A stretch of DNA of 64,000 nucleotides. Source: Mycobacterium sp. (GTDB lineage: Bacteria; Actinomycetota; Actinomycetes; Mycobacteriales; Mycobacteriaceae). Below are positions 17,729 to 25,103 of this stretch, piece by piece. Position 1 is the stretch's first letter, and each line of letters opens with the position of its first letter. The stretch lies in contig JAHFVD010000020.1 in assembly GCA_023264735.1 (NCBI GenBank), forward strand, positions 45,021 through 109,020, read 5' to 3'. The translations under genes were made by a program, and so were the position numbers. The notes under the pieces are model-generated. The model was not told where the DNA came from. It saw only the letters and a list, made by a program, of their open reading frames with translations, and searched no databases.

Positions 17729-18142
17729 ATGATTATCGATCACATTTGCTTTGCTGTCGGCGACATTCAGGAGGGAATTTCCTACTGGAACCGCACTTTT
17801 GGTTACGACCAAATGACCGACGTGGTGGAAAATTCAAGGCAGGGCGTGAAGGTCGTTTTCCTGCACAAGGATGGCAGTCTGGCAATCAAGTTGATCGAGC
17901 CCTTGGCGGGTAATGATTCGCTGCTGAAATTCGTTCGTCAAGGTGGAGGGTATCATCATATTTGTTTCAAATGTGATGATCTTGGCGAGCAAATGGAGGA
18001 GTTGAAAGCAAAGGGATTGCGCACGCTGGTTCCGCCGCAGCCCGGGGAGGCTTTCAACAATCACGACATTGCGTTTATGCGCGCCAAGTACGCTCTCAAT
18101 TTCGAGTTGATCGACACCGATGAGCGAGCGAGCGTGCTGTGA
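17729..18142 (+). CDS. VOC-family (glyoxalase/methylmalonyl-CoA epimerase-like) protein
   Basis: 137 residues with a vicinal-oxygen-chelate fold resembling methylmalonyl-CoA epimerase. The N-terminus is MIIDHICFAVGDIQEGISYW. The internal repeat GGGYHHICFKCDDLGEQMEE supplies the second His motif, and FNNHDIAFMRAKYALNFELI ends with the Glu metal ligand. Such proteins isomerise or rearrange acyl-CoA or acyl-ACP intermediates. Placed between the ACP and the acyl ligase, it may process the acyl group. It shares the lower G+C content of the ACP gene, which hints at separate acquisition. Confidence 0.75.
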   Translation: MIIDHICFAVGDIQEGISYWNRTFGYDQMTDVVENSRQGVKVVFLHKDGSLAIKLIEPLAGNDSLLKFVRQGGGYHHICFKCDDLGEQMEELKAKGLRTLVPPQPGEAFNNHDIAFMRAKYALNFELIDTDERASVL

Positions 18143-18180
18143 TTGCAACATCATGGGGACATGCCGTCGCAGCGCTGGGG

Positions 18181-18200
18181 TGACACCGCCTGAGGTGTCG
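18181..18200. repeat. Short inverted repeat upstream of the acyl ligase
   Basis: A perfect 6-bp stem (GACACC at 18182-18187, GGTGTC at 18194-18199) with a six-base loop, in the 124-base gap before the AMP-ligase gene. It could be a small operator, attenuator or weak terminator; no T-tract follows. It could also be chance. Confidence 0.35.
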
Positions 18201-18266
18201 GAGGCGCCGTCCCGGTAAGGGGTTCAGGTTGCTGAGACGGCAACGTGACAGGGAGGAGGTTTCACC

Positions 18267-19799
18267 GTGAACACCAGCGACTATCTCTTGGGGGCTGCCG
18301 CACCAGATGACATCGCATTGGTCGACGGGGGAGTCAACCACTCCTACGGTGAACTTCGTTTCGCCGCGTCGAAGCTCGCGGCCCAGTTGTCCGCGCTTGG
18401 ACTGCAACCGGGCTCCCGGGTGGGAATCCTGGGTGTCAATTCCGTCTTCTGGGTCGCCGCATATCTGGCCATCATGAAGCTCGGCCTGGTCGCGGTACCA
18501 TTTTCTGACAAGGCCACCCTTGACGAAACCCGTCGCAACGCTGACCTGGTCGGCTGCGCGGCGGCGATGATCGACCGCCGCTCTCTGCGTCGGTTCGGGC
18601 CGGCGTTCGACGACGTACCTGTGATCACCGATGAGTCGTTGACTTCGGACCTTGAGCCGTTTTGGCCCTCCGCGTCGCTGAGCGATCCGCATGCGGATGC
18701 CGTCCTGATGTTCACTTCGGGTACCACGAGCGCGCCCAAGGCGGTCCGCGTCACGCACACCAATATTCAGGCCAATACTGAATCCATCGCCAGCTACCTC
18801 GATTTGTGCAGCACCGACCGGGCGCTCGTGATTCTGCCATTTTTCTACTGCTACGGAGCGTCGTTACTCCACACTCACTTGCGACGCGGGGCCCGCGTCG
18901 TGCTGTGCAATTCGTTCGTCTTCCCGGAGACGGCCACCGATATGCTCGAAGAACAGGGCTGCACCGTTTTCGCGGGGGTGCCCTCCAGTTTTCAACTGCT
19001 CCTGAGGGCGACCAGCTTTGCGAGCCGGGAGTTGCCCTCGCTTCGCATCATCCAGCAAGCCGGCGGCCGGCTTTCGCCTGTGCTCGTCGACGAACTCGTC
19101 GCAGCGAAACCCGGGGCGAAGGTGTTCGTCATGTACGGCCAGACGGAGGCGACCGCTCGATTGTCGTACCTTCCCCCAGAGAAGCTGCGCACCAAATCGG
19201 GATCGATCGGCAGCGGGATTCCTGGTGTGGAACTGCGCGTTCTTGGCGATGACATGGAGCCGGTCGCAGCGGGTGAGATCGGCGAGATCTACGCGCGAGG
19301 GGCGAATATCTCGCCCGGCTACTACGGCGACCCGCAGGGTTCGCTGGCAAAAATCACGCCCTATGGCCTTCGCACGGGGGACTTGGCCGTCGCCGACAGC
19401 GATGGCGACATTTTCATCGTTGACCGGCGCGACGACTTCATCAAATCGTGGGGCTATCGAGTGTCGAGCCAAGAGGTCGAGGCGGCCGCACTTCAGTTGC
19501 CGCACTTGGTCTCTGCCGCAGCCGTCGGGGTTGCCGATCTAGACGCCGGTGAAGCGGTCTCCCTCTTTGTCACGGTCCGGCCGGGGAGCACGGTTTCGGT
19601 TGAGGATGTTCTTGCCGGGTGCCGCGAGCGACTGGCAAAGCATATGGTTCCCCGTACCGTCACGATACTGGACGAGATGCCGTTAAATGCGAACGGAAAG
19701 ATTGCCAAGACTCGCCTTCGCGACATCGCTTCGGCGTCGGTAGGCTCCAAAGAAGCGAGACACCGGCGAGGTTCGGTGAGAGGGGCCACGGAAACGTGA
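18267..19799 (+). CDS. AMP-forming acyl-CoA/acyl-ACP ligase (ANL superfamily)
   Basis: 510 residues of an adenylate-forming enzyme. Core motifs are present in order: A3 LMFTSGTTSAPKAVRVTHTN, A5 VMYGQTEATARLSYLP, A7 LRTGDLAVADSDGD, A8 RRDDFIKSWGYRVSSQEVEA, and A10 LNANGKIAKTRLR with the catalytic Lys. It activates a carboxylic acid as acyl-AMP and passes it to CoA or, given the neighbours, to the ACP at 17293. GTG start after a strong GGGAGGAGG. Such ligases occur with ACPs and AsnB-type amidotransferases in other exopolysaccharide loci (for example exosortase-associated ones). The substrate is unknown. Confidence 0.85.
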   Translation: MNTSDYLLGAAAPDDIALVDGGVNHSYGELRFAASKLAAQLSALGLQPGSRVGILGVNSVFWVAAYLAIMKLGLVAVPFSDKATLDETRRNADLVGCAAAMIDRRSLRRFGPAFDDVPVITDESLTSDLEPFWPSASLSDPHADAVLMFTSGTTSAPKAVRVTHTNIQANTESIASYLDLCSTDRALVILPFFYCYGASLLHTHLRRGARVVLCNSFVFPETATDMLEEQGCTVFAGVPSSFQLLLRATSFASRELPSLRIIQQAGGRLSPVLVDELVAAKPGAKVFVMYGQTEATARLSYLPPEKLRTKSGSIGSGIPGVELRVLGDDMEPVAAGEIGEIYARGANISPGYYGDPQGSLAKITPYGLRTGDLAVADSDGDIFIVDRRDDFIKSWGYRVSSQEVEAAALQLPHLVSAAAVGVADLDAGEAVSLFVTVRPGSTVSVEDVLAGCRERLAKHMVPRTVTILDEMPLNANGKIAKTRLRDIASASVGSKEARHRRGSVRGATET

Positions 19800-19918
19800 C
19801 AGATCGGTTCGGCCCTAAGGTCGGTCCGTAGGACATTGCTGCTTGCGGGGTTCGGCGCGGTACTTGTCGTGGCACGCAGGGGCGACAGTGGTGCACGAAA
19901 GTGTGGAGGTACAAGTCG

Positions 19919-20677
19919 ATGCCGGTCCAGAGCAATCAAATCGCGACGGTGGCAGCGGACGACCTGAATGTCGTTTGCCGCACCAAGGTGTGGTTTGGAC
20001 ATCAATCAGTGGGGATGAGCGTACTTGCCGGCGTAGACGGTGTCTTTGCCGCGCACGGAATTCCGGCGCCTCCGATCGAGCAGGGCCAGGCCGAGACTGA
20101 GCCAGGTCCTCAGGGTGGTTTCATCGCACACGAATTCATCGGCGAGAACGAGCGGCCTCTTCTGAAAATTCAGGCATTTGACCGGGCCATGCGCGGCGGG
20201 GTCGCAGATCGAGTCGACGTCGCGCTGATGAAGTTCTGCTACATCGACTTCACCAGCGGTACCGATGTCGACGCGTTGTTCGCGCGCTATACGGCGACGA
20301 TGACTGCCTTGCAGACGGATTACCCGGACGTGGCCTTCGTCCATGCCACCGTTCCGCTGACCACCGAATCGGGATGGATGCACAAGCTCAAGAGCAAGCT
20401 TCGCTCCAGCGACCGATTCAGCCCCGCGGAAAGCGCTGTGCGAGAACGGTTCAACGCTTTGATGGTCAACGAGTGCGGCGACAACAACCTCTTCGACCTG
20501 GCTGCCGCCGAGTCGACGCAGCCAGACGGCACGAAAGTTGTGCGGCGATACAACGGCCAGGAATATGCCGCACTCTGCAACGGGTATGCGGCCGATCTGG
20601 GCCATCTCAACCAGCAAGGGGCAGAGATCGTGGCCGCAGCCCTGCTCCGGGCCATCGCTCAGGCGTCTGGGAAGTAG
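19919..20677 (+). CDS. SGNH-like protein of unknown substrate
   Basis: 252 residues. The N-terminal block WFGHQSVGMSVL puts a Ser where SGNH proteins have the nucleophile, and DLGHLNQQGAEIVAAALL near the C-terminus matches the Asp-x-x-His catalytic block. ATG at 19919 is chosen because GGAGGT lies eight bases upstream; GTG at 19901 is the alternative. Without extension the protein has no signal peptide. A signal-like hydrophobic stretch (RRTLLLAGFGAVLVVA) lies just upstream in a different frame (about 19827-19874). Function within the ACP module may be release or transfer of an acyl group; this is inference. Confidence 0.6.
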   Translation: MPVQSNQIATVAADDLNVVCRTKVWFGHQSVGMSVLAGVDGVFAAHGIPAPPIEQGQAETEPGPQGGFIAHEFIGENERPLLKIQAFDRAMRGGVADRVDVALMKFCYIDFTSGTDVDALFARYTATMTALQTDYPDVAFVHATVPLTTESGWMHKLKSKLRSSDRFSPAESAVRERFNALMVNECGDNNLFDLAAAESTQPDGTKVVRRYNGQEYAALCNGYAADLGHLNQQGAEIVAAALLRAIAQASGK

Positions 20678-20683
20678 GCGCGG

Positions 20684-21118
20684 ATGTGCGGTCGTGTCGG
20701 CATCGATATCATCCCGGTTGCCCGGATTGGCAGGCTGATTCGTGAACGCGGAGACGCTTTTCTCAACCGGTGGTTCACGGCGGCTGAGATCGAATATTGC
20801 AATGCCAAAGCGGTGCCCAGCAGGCATTTTGCGGCCCGCTTCGCAGCGAAAGAAGCGGTCGCGAAGGTCCTGCCCTCGCGTTGGGGCGAGCCGCTGCCCT
20901 GGCGCTTGATCGAGATCGTCAATAACGGGCACGGCGCGCCCGGTGTCCGCTTGTCGGGGCATGCGCTTGAGGTCGCACAACGAGTCGGTGTCGGTGAGAT
21001 ACGGATATCACTGTCCCACTGCGACGAGTACGCGACTGCGATGGCGATGGCTGACTATCGGCCTGTCGAGAACTCGTCAGAGACGTCCTTCGAAGGGCAG
21101 TCCTACGATGAATCCTGA
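20684..21118 (+). CDS. Holo-[acyl carrier protein] synthase (AcpS-type phosphopantetheinyl transferase)
   Basis: 144 residues. The AcpS signatures are clear: VGIDIIPVARIGRLIRERG with the Mg-binding Asp, then HFAARFAAKEAVAKVL with the catalytic Glu/Lys, and ISLSHCDEYATAMA near the C-terminus. It transfers 4'-phosphopantetheine from CoA to an ACP serine. Mycobacteria encode their fatty-acid AcpS elsewhere, so this is probably a dedicated enzyme for the ACP at 17293. It begins seven bases after the SGNH-like gene and overlaps the ACP-like gene by eleven bases, supporting co-expression. Confidence 0.85.
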   Translation: MCGRVGIDIIPVARIGRLIRERGDAFLNRWFTAAEIEYCNAKAVPSRHFAARFAAKEAVAKVLPSRWGEPLPWRLIEIVNNGHGAPGVRLSGHALEVAQRVGVGEIRISLSHCDEYATAMAMADYRPVENSSETSFEGQSYDES

Positions 21119-21314
21119 CGACGTGGAGCGCCTGCTAGACGACATCGACGACCTCCGCGAGCCCGATGCCGATCCAGATCTGGAAGCGCTGAAGACCGCC
21201 ATCCTGATTGAAGATACATTCGGTATCACGCTGGCGGACAACGATATCGGTCCAACGCTGCTGGACCGGGCAGGCATCGTCCGATTGCTGGGTCGCGCTC
21301 GGAGTCCGAGCTGA
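21108..21314 (+). CDS. ACP-like small protein without the phosphopantetheine serine
   Basis: 68 residues. The stretch DPDLEALKTAILIEDTFGI aligns with the helix-II region of acyl carrier proteins (consensus DSLxxxELxxxxExxF), but the attachment serine is replaced: the triad reads PDL. The following ITLADNDIGP also fits the ACP loop. It cannot carry the cofactor, so it may be a scaffold or regulatory partner. It starts inside the 3' end of the AcpS gene, and its stop overlaps the asnB start by one base (TGATG). The homology is short and based on eye alignment. Confidence 0.55.
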   Translation: MNPDDVERLLDDIDDLREPDADPDLEALKTAILIEDTFGITLADNDIGPTLLDRAGIVRLLGRARSPS

Positions 21315-23332
21315 TGTGTGGCATCTGTGGCATCGTGACCGGTGGCTCCGCGCCGGACCTGGACGTGCTCCAGTCCATGATGCAGCGATTGGGGCACCGT
21401 GGGCCCGACGGTAGTGGATACTTTCGCGATCGGCATGTGGCACTTGGTCATACGCGCCTGGCCATCATCGACACCGCTGGCGGGGCGCAACCGCTGTCAA
21501 ACCAAGACGGCACCATTTGGATCACGTTCAACGGTGAGATCTTCAACTACGTCGAACTCGGTGACGAACTGCGCCGCCTCGGCCACCGGTTCAACACCAA
21601 AAGCGATACCGAAGTGATCGTGCATGCATGGCAGGAATGGGGGGAGAAGTGCTTTGCGCGGTTCAACGGCCAATGGGCGCTGGCACTTTGGGACCGCCGC
21701 ACCGAACAGCTGATCCTCTCACGTGATCGCTTCGGGGTTCGGCCGCTGTTCTTCGCCCGCACCGCACACGGCTTGAGATTCGCATCCGAGGTGAAGGCGA
21801 TTTTCGCTGACCCATCGGTAGATCGAGCCTTCGACCCAGCCGGCTTGGACGAGATTTTCAGTTACTGGTCCACCGTCGCCCCGCGCACCGTTTTCCGAGG
21901 AATCGAGCAACTGGAGCCGGGGCACTTCGCGATTCTCGATCGAAAGGGGTTTCGTCAAGCGCCGTATTGGCGACTTACGTTTCCCGAGCAGCGGTGCGAA
22001 CCAGGCCAGGACAGCAGAGAGAACGCAGAGGAGCTGCGGAACCTGCTGGTAAAGGCCACCCGGTTGCGATTTCTTCGCAGCGATGTGCCTGTCGGGGCCT
22101 ACCTGTCAGGGGGTCTGGACTCCTCGATCATGGCGGCGATCATCTCGCGCTCTGCGAATGTGCCACTGAGGACGTTCTCCCTCCGCTTCGCCGACCGAGA
22201 GTTCGACGAAGGCGGGTACCAGAAGCAGATGTCGGCCGCGCTGGGCACCGAGCATCACGACGTGGTGGTACAGCCGGCCGATATCATGGAACTTTTCCCC
22301 GAGGTGATACGGCACACCGAGACCCCCATCGTCCGTGCAGCCCCCGCGCCGCTCTTTCTTCTGTCAAAGCTGGTGTCTGACAACGGGTACAAGGTGGTCG
22401 TCACTGGGGAGGGTGCCGACGAGGTCCTCGCCGGATACGACATTTTCCGCGAGGCCCGTGTGCGGATGTTTCTCTCGCGCGATCAATCGTCGACCAAACG
22501 TGCGAGAGCTCTGGAGCTGCTTTACCCGTGGATGGCCCGATCCCCGGCTCAGGCCCCGGCGTTTGCCCGCAGCTTCTTCGGGCGCAATCTTTACCCGGCC
22601 GACAACGGAATCTCACATCGCCCGCGCTGGGAATCGACAGCAGCAATCAAATCGCTCTTCGGTAGTGCGATGCGCGATGAGATCGACCGAATCGACACGT
22701 CAGGTATCGTGGCGGCGATGCCGGCTGGCAGTGCCGATTGGGATCCGTTGAGTCGAGCCCAATGGTTGGAGATGAAGACTCTCCTGTCCGGTTACATCCT
22801 GTCGTCGCAGGGCGACCGGATGCTGATGGCCAACTCCGTGGAGGGCAGATTCCCGTTCCTCGATCGCGACGTGGTCGACTTCGCGAACCAATTACCGGCA
22901 CACCACAAGCTGTTCGGATTGGAAGAGAAGTATCTGTTGAAGCGGGCGTTCGCAGATATCGTGCCGCCGGACATTCTTCGGCGCCCCAAGCAGCCTTACC
23001 GTGCGCCGGACGCAGCGAGCTTCTTCGCCGCCCGGAGACCGGGATGGTTCGACGAGGTCACGTCGCCCCAGGCGTTGAAGGCGGCAGGAGTGTTCGAGCC
23101 CGGTCCGGTTTCGGGGCTGTTTGCGAAGTGTGCAAAATCCGGCGGTGAGCGGATGAGCAACACAGACAATATGCGGGTTCTGGCCGTTGTCTCGACTCAG
23201 CTGACCTACGAGAGCTTCATCGCCCACAATGACTTTGGGGCGTCGAACAAGGGTTTACCAAAACCGTCGATAACAGTTGATCTGGTCCATGATGAGGAAG
23301 CGTTCAATGACAAAACCGGTCGACACGTTTAG
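21314..23332 (+). CDS. AsnB-type glutamine-dependent amidotransferase
   Basis: 672 residues. The class II glutaminase domain starts with MCGICGIV (catalytic Cys after Met removal) and carries NGEIFNYVELGDEL. The synthetase domain has the ATP P-loop VGAYLSGGLDSSIMAAI and VVTGEGADEVLAGYDIF. It should hydrolyse glutamine and amidate a carboxylate through an acyl-AMP. In exopolysaccharide loci related enzymes amidate uronic acids or acyl-amino-acid substituents. It is coupled to the ACP-like gene and overlaps the NadE-like gene by 26 bases. Its context argues against housekeeping asparagine synthesis. Confidence 0.85.
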   Translation: MCGICGIVTGGSAPDLDVLQSMMQRLGHRGPDGSGYFRDRHVALGHTRLAIIDTAGGAQPLSNQDGTIWITFNGEIFNYVELGDELRRLGHRFNTKSDTEVIVHAWQEWGEKCFARFNGQWALALWDRRTEQLILSRDRFGVRPLFFARTAHGLRFASEVKAIFADPSVDRAFDPAGLDEIFSYWSTVAPRTVFRGIEQLEPGHFAILDRKGFRQAPYWRLTFPEQRCEPGQDSRENAEELRNLLVKATRLRFLRSDVPVGAYLSGGLDSSIMAAIISRSANVPLRTFSLRFADREFDEGGYQKQMSAALGTEHHDVVVQPADIMELFPEVIRHTETPIVRAAPAPLFLLSKLVSDNGYKVVVTGEGADEVLAGYDIFREARVRMFLSRDQSSTKRARALELLYPWMARSPAQAPAFARSFFGRNLYPADNGISHRPRWESTAAIKSLFGSAMRDEIDRIDTSGIVAAMPAGSADWDPLSRAQWLEMKTLLSGYILSSQGDRMLMANSVEGRFPFLDRDVVDFANQLPAHHKLFGLEEKYLLKRAFADIVPPDILRRPKQPYRAPDAASFFAARRPGWFDEVTSPQALKAAGVFEPGPVSGLFAKCAKSGGERMSNTDNMRVLAVVSTQLTYESFIAHNDFGASNKGLPKPSITVDLVHDEEAFNDKTGRHV

Positions 23333-24302
23333 CCCGTCGAGCCTTGCCATCGATGCCGGTGCCGAGGTGGCCAGAATCGCGGAGAATTTGACAGGGTATC
23401 TCGCTCGAACTAAGCGGCGGGGCGTTGTCGTTGCGTTGTCGGGCGGGATCGATTCGAGTGTCGTCGCCGCGCTGTGTGTGTCGGCGCTCGGAAGAGACCG
23501 AGTATTCGGCCTGCATATGCCCGAACGTGAATCATCTTCGGACACAATCGGATTCAGTCAATTACTCGCGGACTCGCTGGGGATAGATTCCAAACTGGAG
23601 GATATCTCACCTATCCTCGATGCGGCCGGCTGTTATCAGCGTCGTGATGATGCGATTCGCCTGGTTTTTCCCGATTACGGCCCTGGTTACAAGTCCAAAA
23701 TCGTGCTTCCGAGTGTCGTCGACACCGATAGCTTCCGGTTGTACTCGGTGGTGGTGATGGCGCCGGATGGCGCCCAGGCCACCATTCGGTTGACCACTGA
23801 GGCGTACTTGGGGATTGTCGCGGCCACCAACTTCAAGCAACGCGTCAGAAAGATGTTGGAGTACTTCCACGCCGATCGCCTAAATTTCGTTGTCTCAGGG
23901 ACGCCGAACCGCCTCGAATACGACCAAGGATTCTTCGTCAAATTGGGCGACGGTGCCGCAGACGTGAAACCTATTGCGCACCTGTATAAATCGCAGGTTT
24001 ATGCACTCGCCGAGCACCTTGGGGTGCCCCGGGAGATCCGTTCGCGGCCATCGACCACAGACACCTACTCCATGCCGCAGTCGCAGGAGGAGTTCTATTT
24101 CTCTCTGCCACACCAGCGAATGGATCTTTGTCTTTTCGGCAAGAACAATGCGATACCGATTGCGGAGGTTGCGCGCGCGACCGAACTGACCGAGGAGCAG
24201 GTCAACCGCGTCTACCGTGATATCGACCAGAAGCGCAAGACGACAGAATACCTGCATCTACCTCCGGCACTTGGCGGCGAGGTGCCCGAGATCGGGCACT
24301 GA
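23307..24302 (+). CDS. NAD synthase-like ATP pyrophosphatase (NadE family)
   Basis: 331 residues of the N-type ATP pyrophosphatase fold. The P-loop is VVALSGGIDSSVVAALCVSA, and further NadE motifs are SGTPNRLEYDQGFFVKLGDG and DVKPIAHLYKSQVYALAEHL. It lacks the nitrilase-like glutaminase domain of the long mycobacterial NadE, so it would need free ammonia or a partner amidotransferase. Start ATG 23307 follows a GATGAGGAAG ribosome-binding site inside the end of asnB. A role other than NAD synthesis, such as amidation of the ACP-linked or sugar product, is likely but unproven. Confidence 0.75.
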   Translation: MTKPVDTFSPSSLAIDAGAEVARIAENLTGYLARTKRRGVVVALSGGIDSSVVAALCVSALGRDRVFGLHMPERESSSDTIGFSQLLADSLGIDSKLEDISPILDAAGCYQRRDDAIRLVFPDYGPGYKSKIVLPSVVDTDSFRLYSVVVMAPDGAQATIRLTTEAYLGIVAATNFKQRVRKMLEYFHADRLNFVVSGTPNRLEYDQGFFVKLGDGAADVKPIAHLYKSQVYALAEHLGVPREIRSRPSTTDTYSMPQSQEEFYFSLPHQRMDLCLFGKNNAIPIAEVARATELTEEQVNRVYRDIDQKRKTTEYLHLPPALGGEVPEIGH

Positions 24303-24461
24303 ACCCAGCGCAGAACACATGGCAAAACTATCCGAATGCCGAAGTCGCGGTGGTTGCTGCGACCGTACAGTAGCCGATATTGTGCCCCGAAAGCGACGCG
24401 GTCGATTGGGCTGCGGCCATACGTCATCGCGCTTATCGCCGTTCAATTCGAGAGATGGATT

Positions 24462-25079
24462 GTGACTAAAGACAGAAGTCGGGTACAGCTCGGGATTGTG
24501 AGGTTGCGCGAGAGGTTGGGGCCGTTCGCCAGAGACTTCGACCATTTCGTCGAAATCCGTGGATTGACTCTGGCCCCTGCGCATGTGCGCATACGGACGG
24601 CCGCGCTCAGTCCTGAGTTCCGGACCGTGGCGTGTTTTCGTTTCACTCAGCTAGCTGAGTCGATGTATCGCCGGAAAAAGCTGAGTGGCGTCATGCCCTA
24701 TGTCGTCAGCAAGCTCTGGCACAAGCATCAGGTGGCGAGGAACCATGTGCACATCTCGCCCGCGGCGACGGTCGGTCCCGGGTTGTCGATCATGCACAAC
24801 TATTCGGTTCTCGTCGGGTCGGCGACGATCGGCTCGGACTGCGTGCTGCACCACAACGTGACGATCGGTGAAGGCGTTGCCGGAAATAGCCACGCCTTGC
24901 CCACTTTGGGCAATGGTGTCTGGGTGGGGCCGGGGGTGACCATTGCCGGTGGTGTGACGATCGGAGACAACGTGACGATAGCCGCCGGTACCGTGCTCAC
25001 GCGCAACGTCCCCAGCGGTGCCCTGGTCGGAGGTAATCCGGGCCGAGTGATCAAGCTCGATTACAAGTTCGGCGAATGA
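24462..25079 (+). CDS. Serine-acetyltransferase-like hexapeptide acyltransferase
   Basis: About 205 residues with a helical N-terminal half and a C-terminal left-handed beta-helix: HISPAATVGPGLSIMHNYSV, a GSATIGSDCVLHHNVTIGEG segment and GVTIAGGVTIGDNVTIAAGT. It resembles CysE/SAT-type sugar acyltransferases. I chose GTG 24462 because GAGAG lies just upstream; ATG at 24336 in the same frame would add 42 residues of unconvincing sequence. It is the last rightward gene of the polysaccharide island and converges on the DegT aminotransferase gene. Confidence 0.72.
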   Translation: MTKDRSRVQLGIVRLRERLGPFARDFDHFVEIRGLTLAPAHVRIRTAALSPEFRTVACFRFTQLAESMYRRKKLSGVMPYVVSKLWHKHQVARNHVHISPAATVGPGLSIMHNYSVLVGSATIGSDCVLHHNVTIGEGVAGNSHALPTLGNGVWVGPGVTIAGGVTIGDNVTIAAGTVLTRNVPSGALVGGNPGRVIKLDYKFGE

Positions 25080-25103
25080 CGGGTCCGGTTGCGGGACAGT
25101 GGA

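Noticed and set aside
18200..18266. CTGAGA-containing leader before the acyl ligase as a possible TPP riboswitch
   Set aside because: Only the short CTGAGA match is present; the second conserved TPP element and the stem arrangement are missing.
24336..24461. N-terminal extension of the serine-acetyltransferase-like protein from ATG 24336
   Set aside because: No ribosome-binding site precedes it and the added residues look unstructured; GTG 24462 has a GAGAG site, although this choice is not certain.
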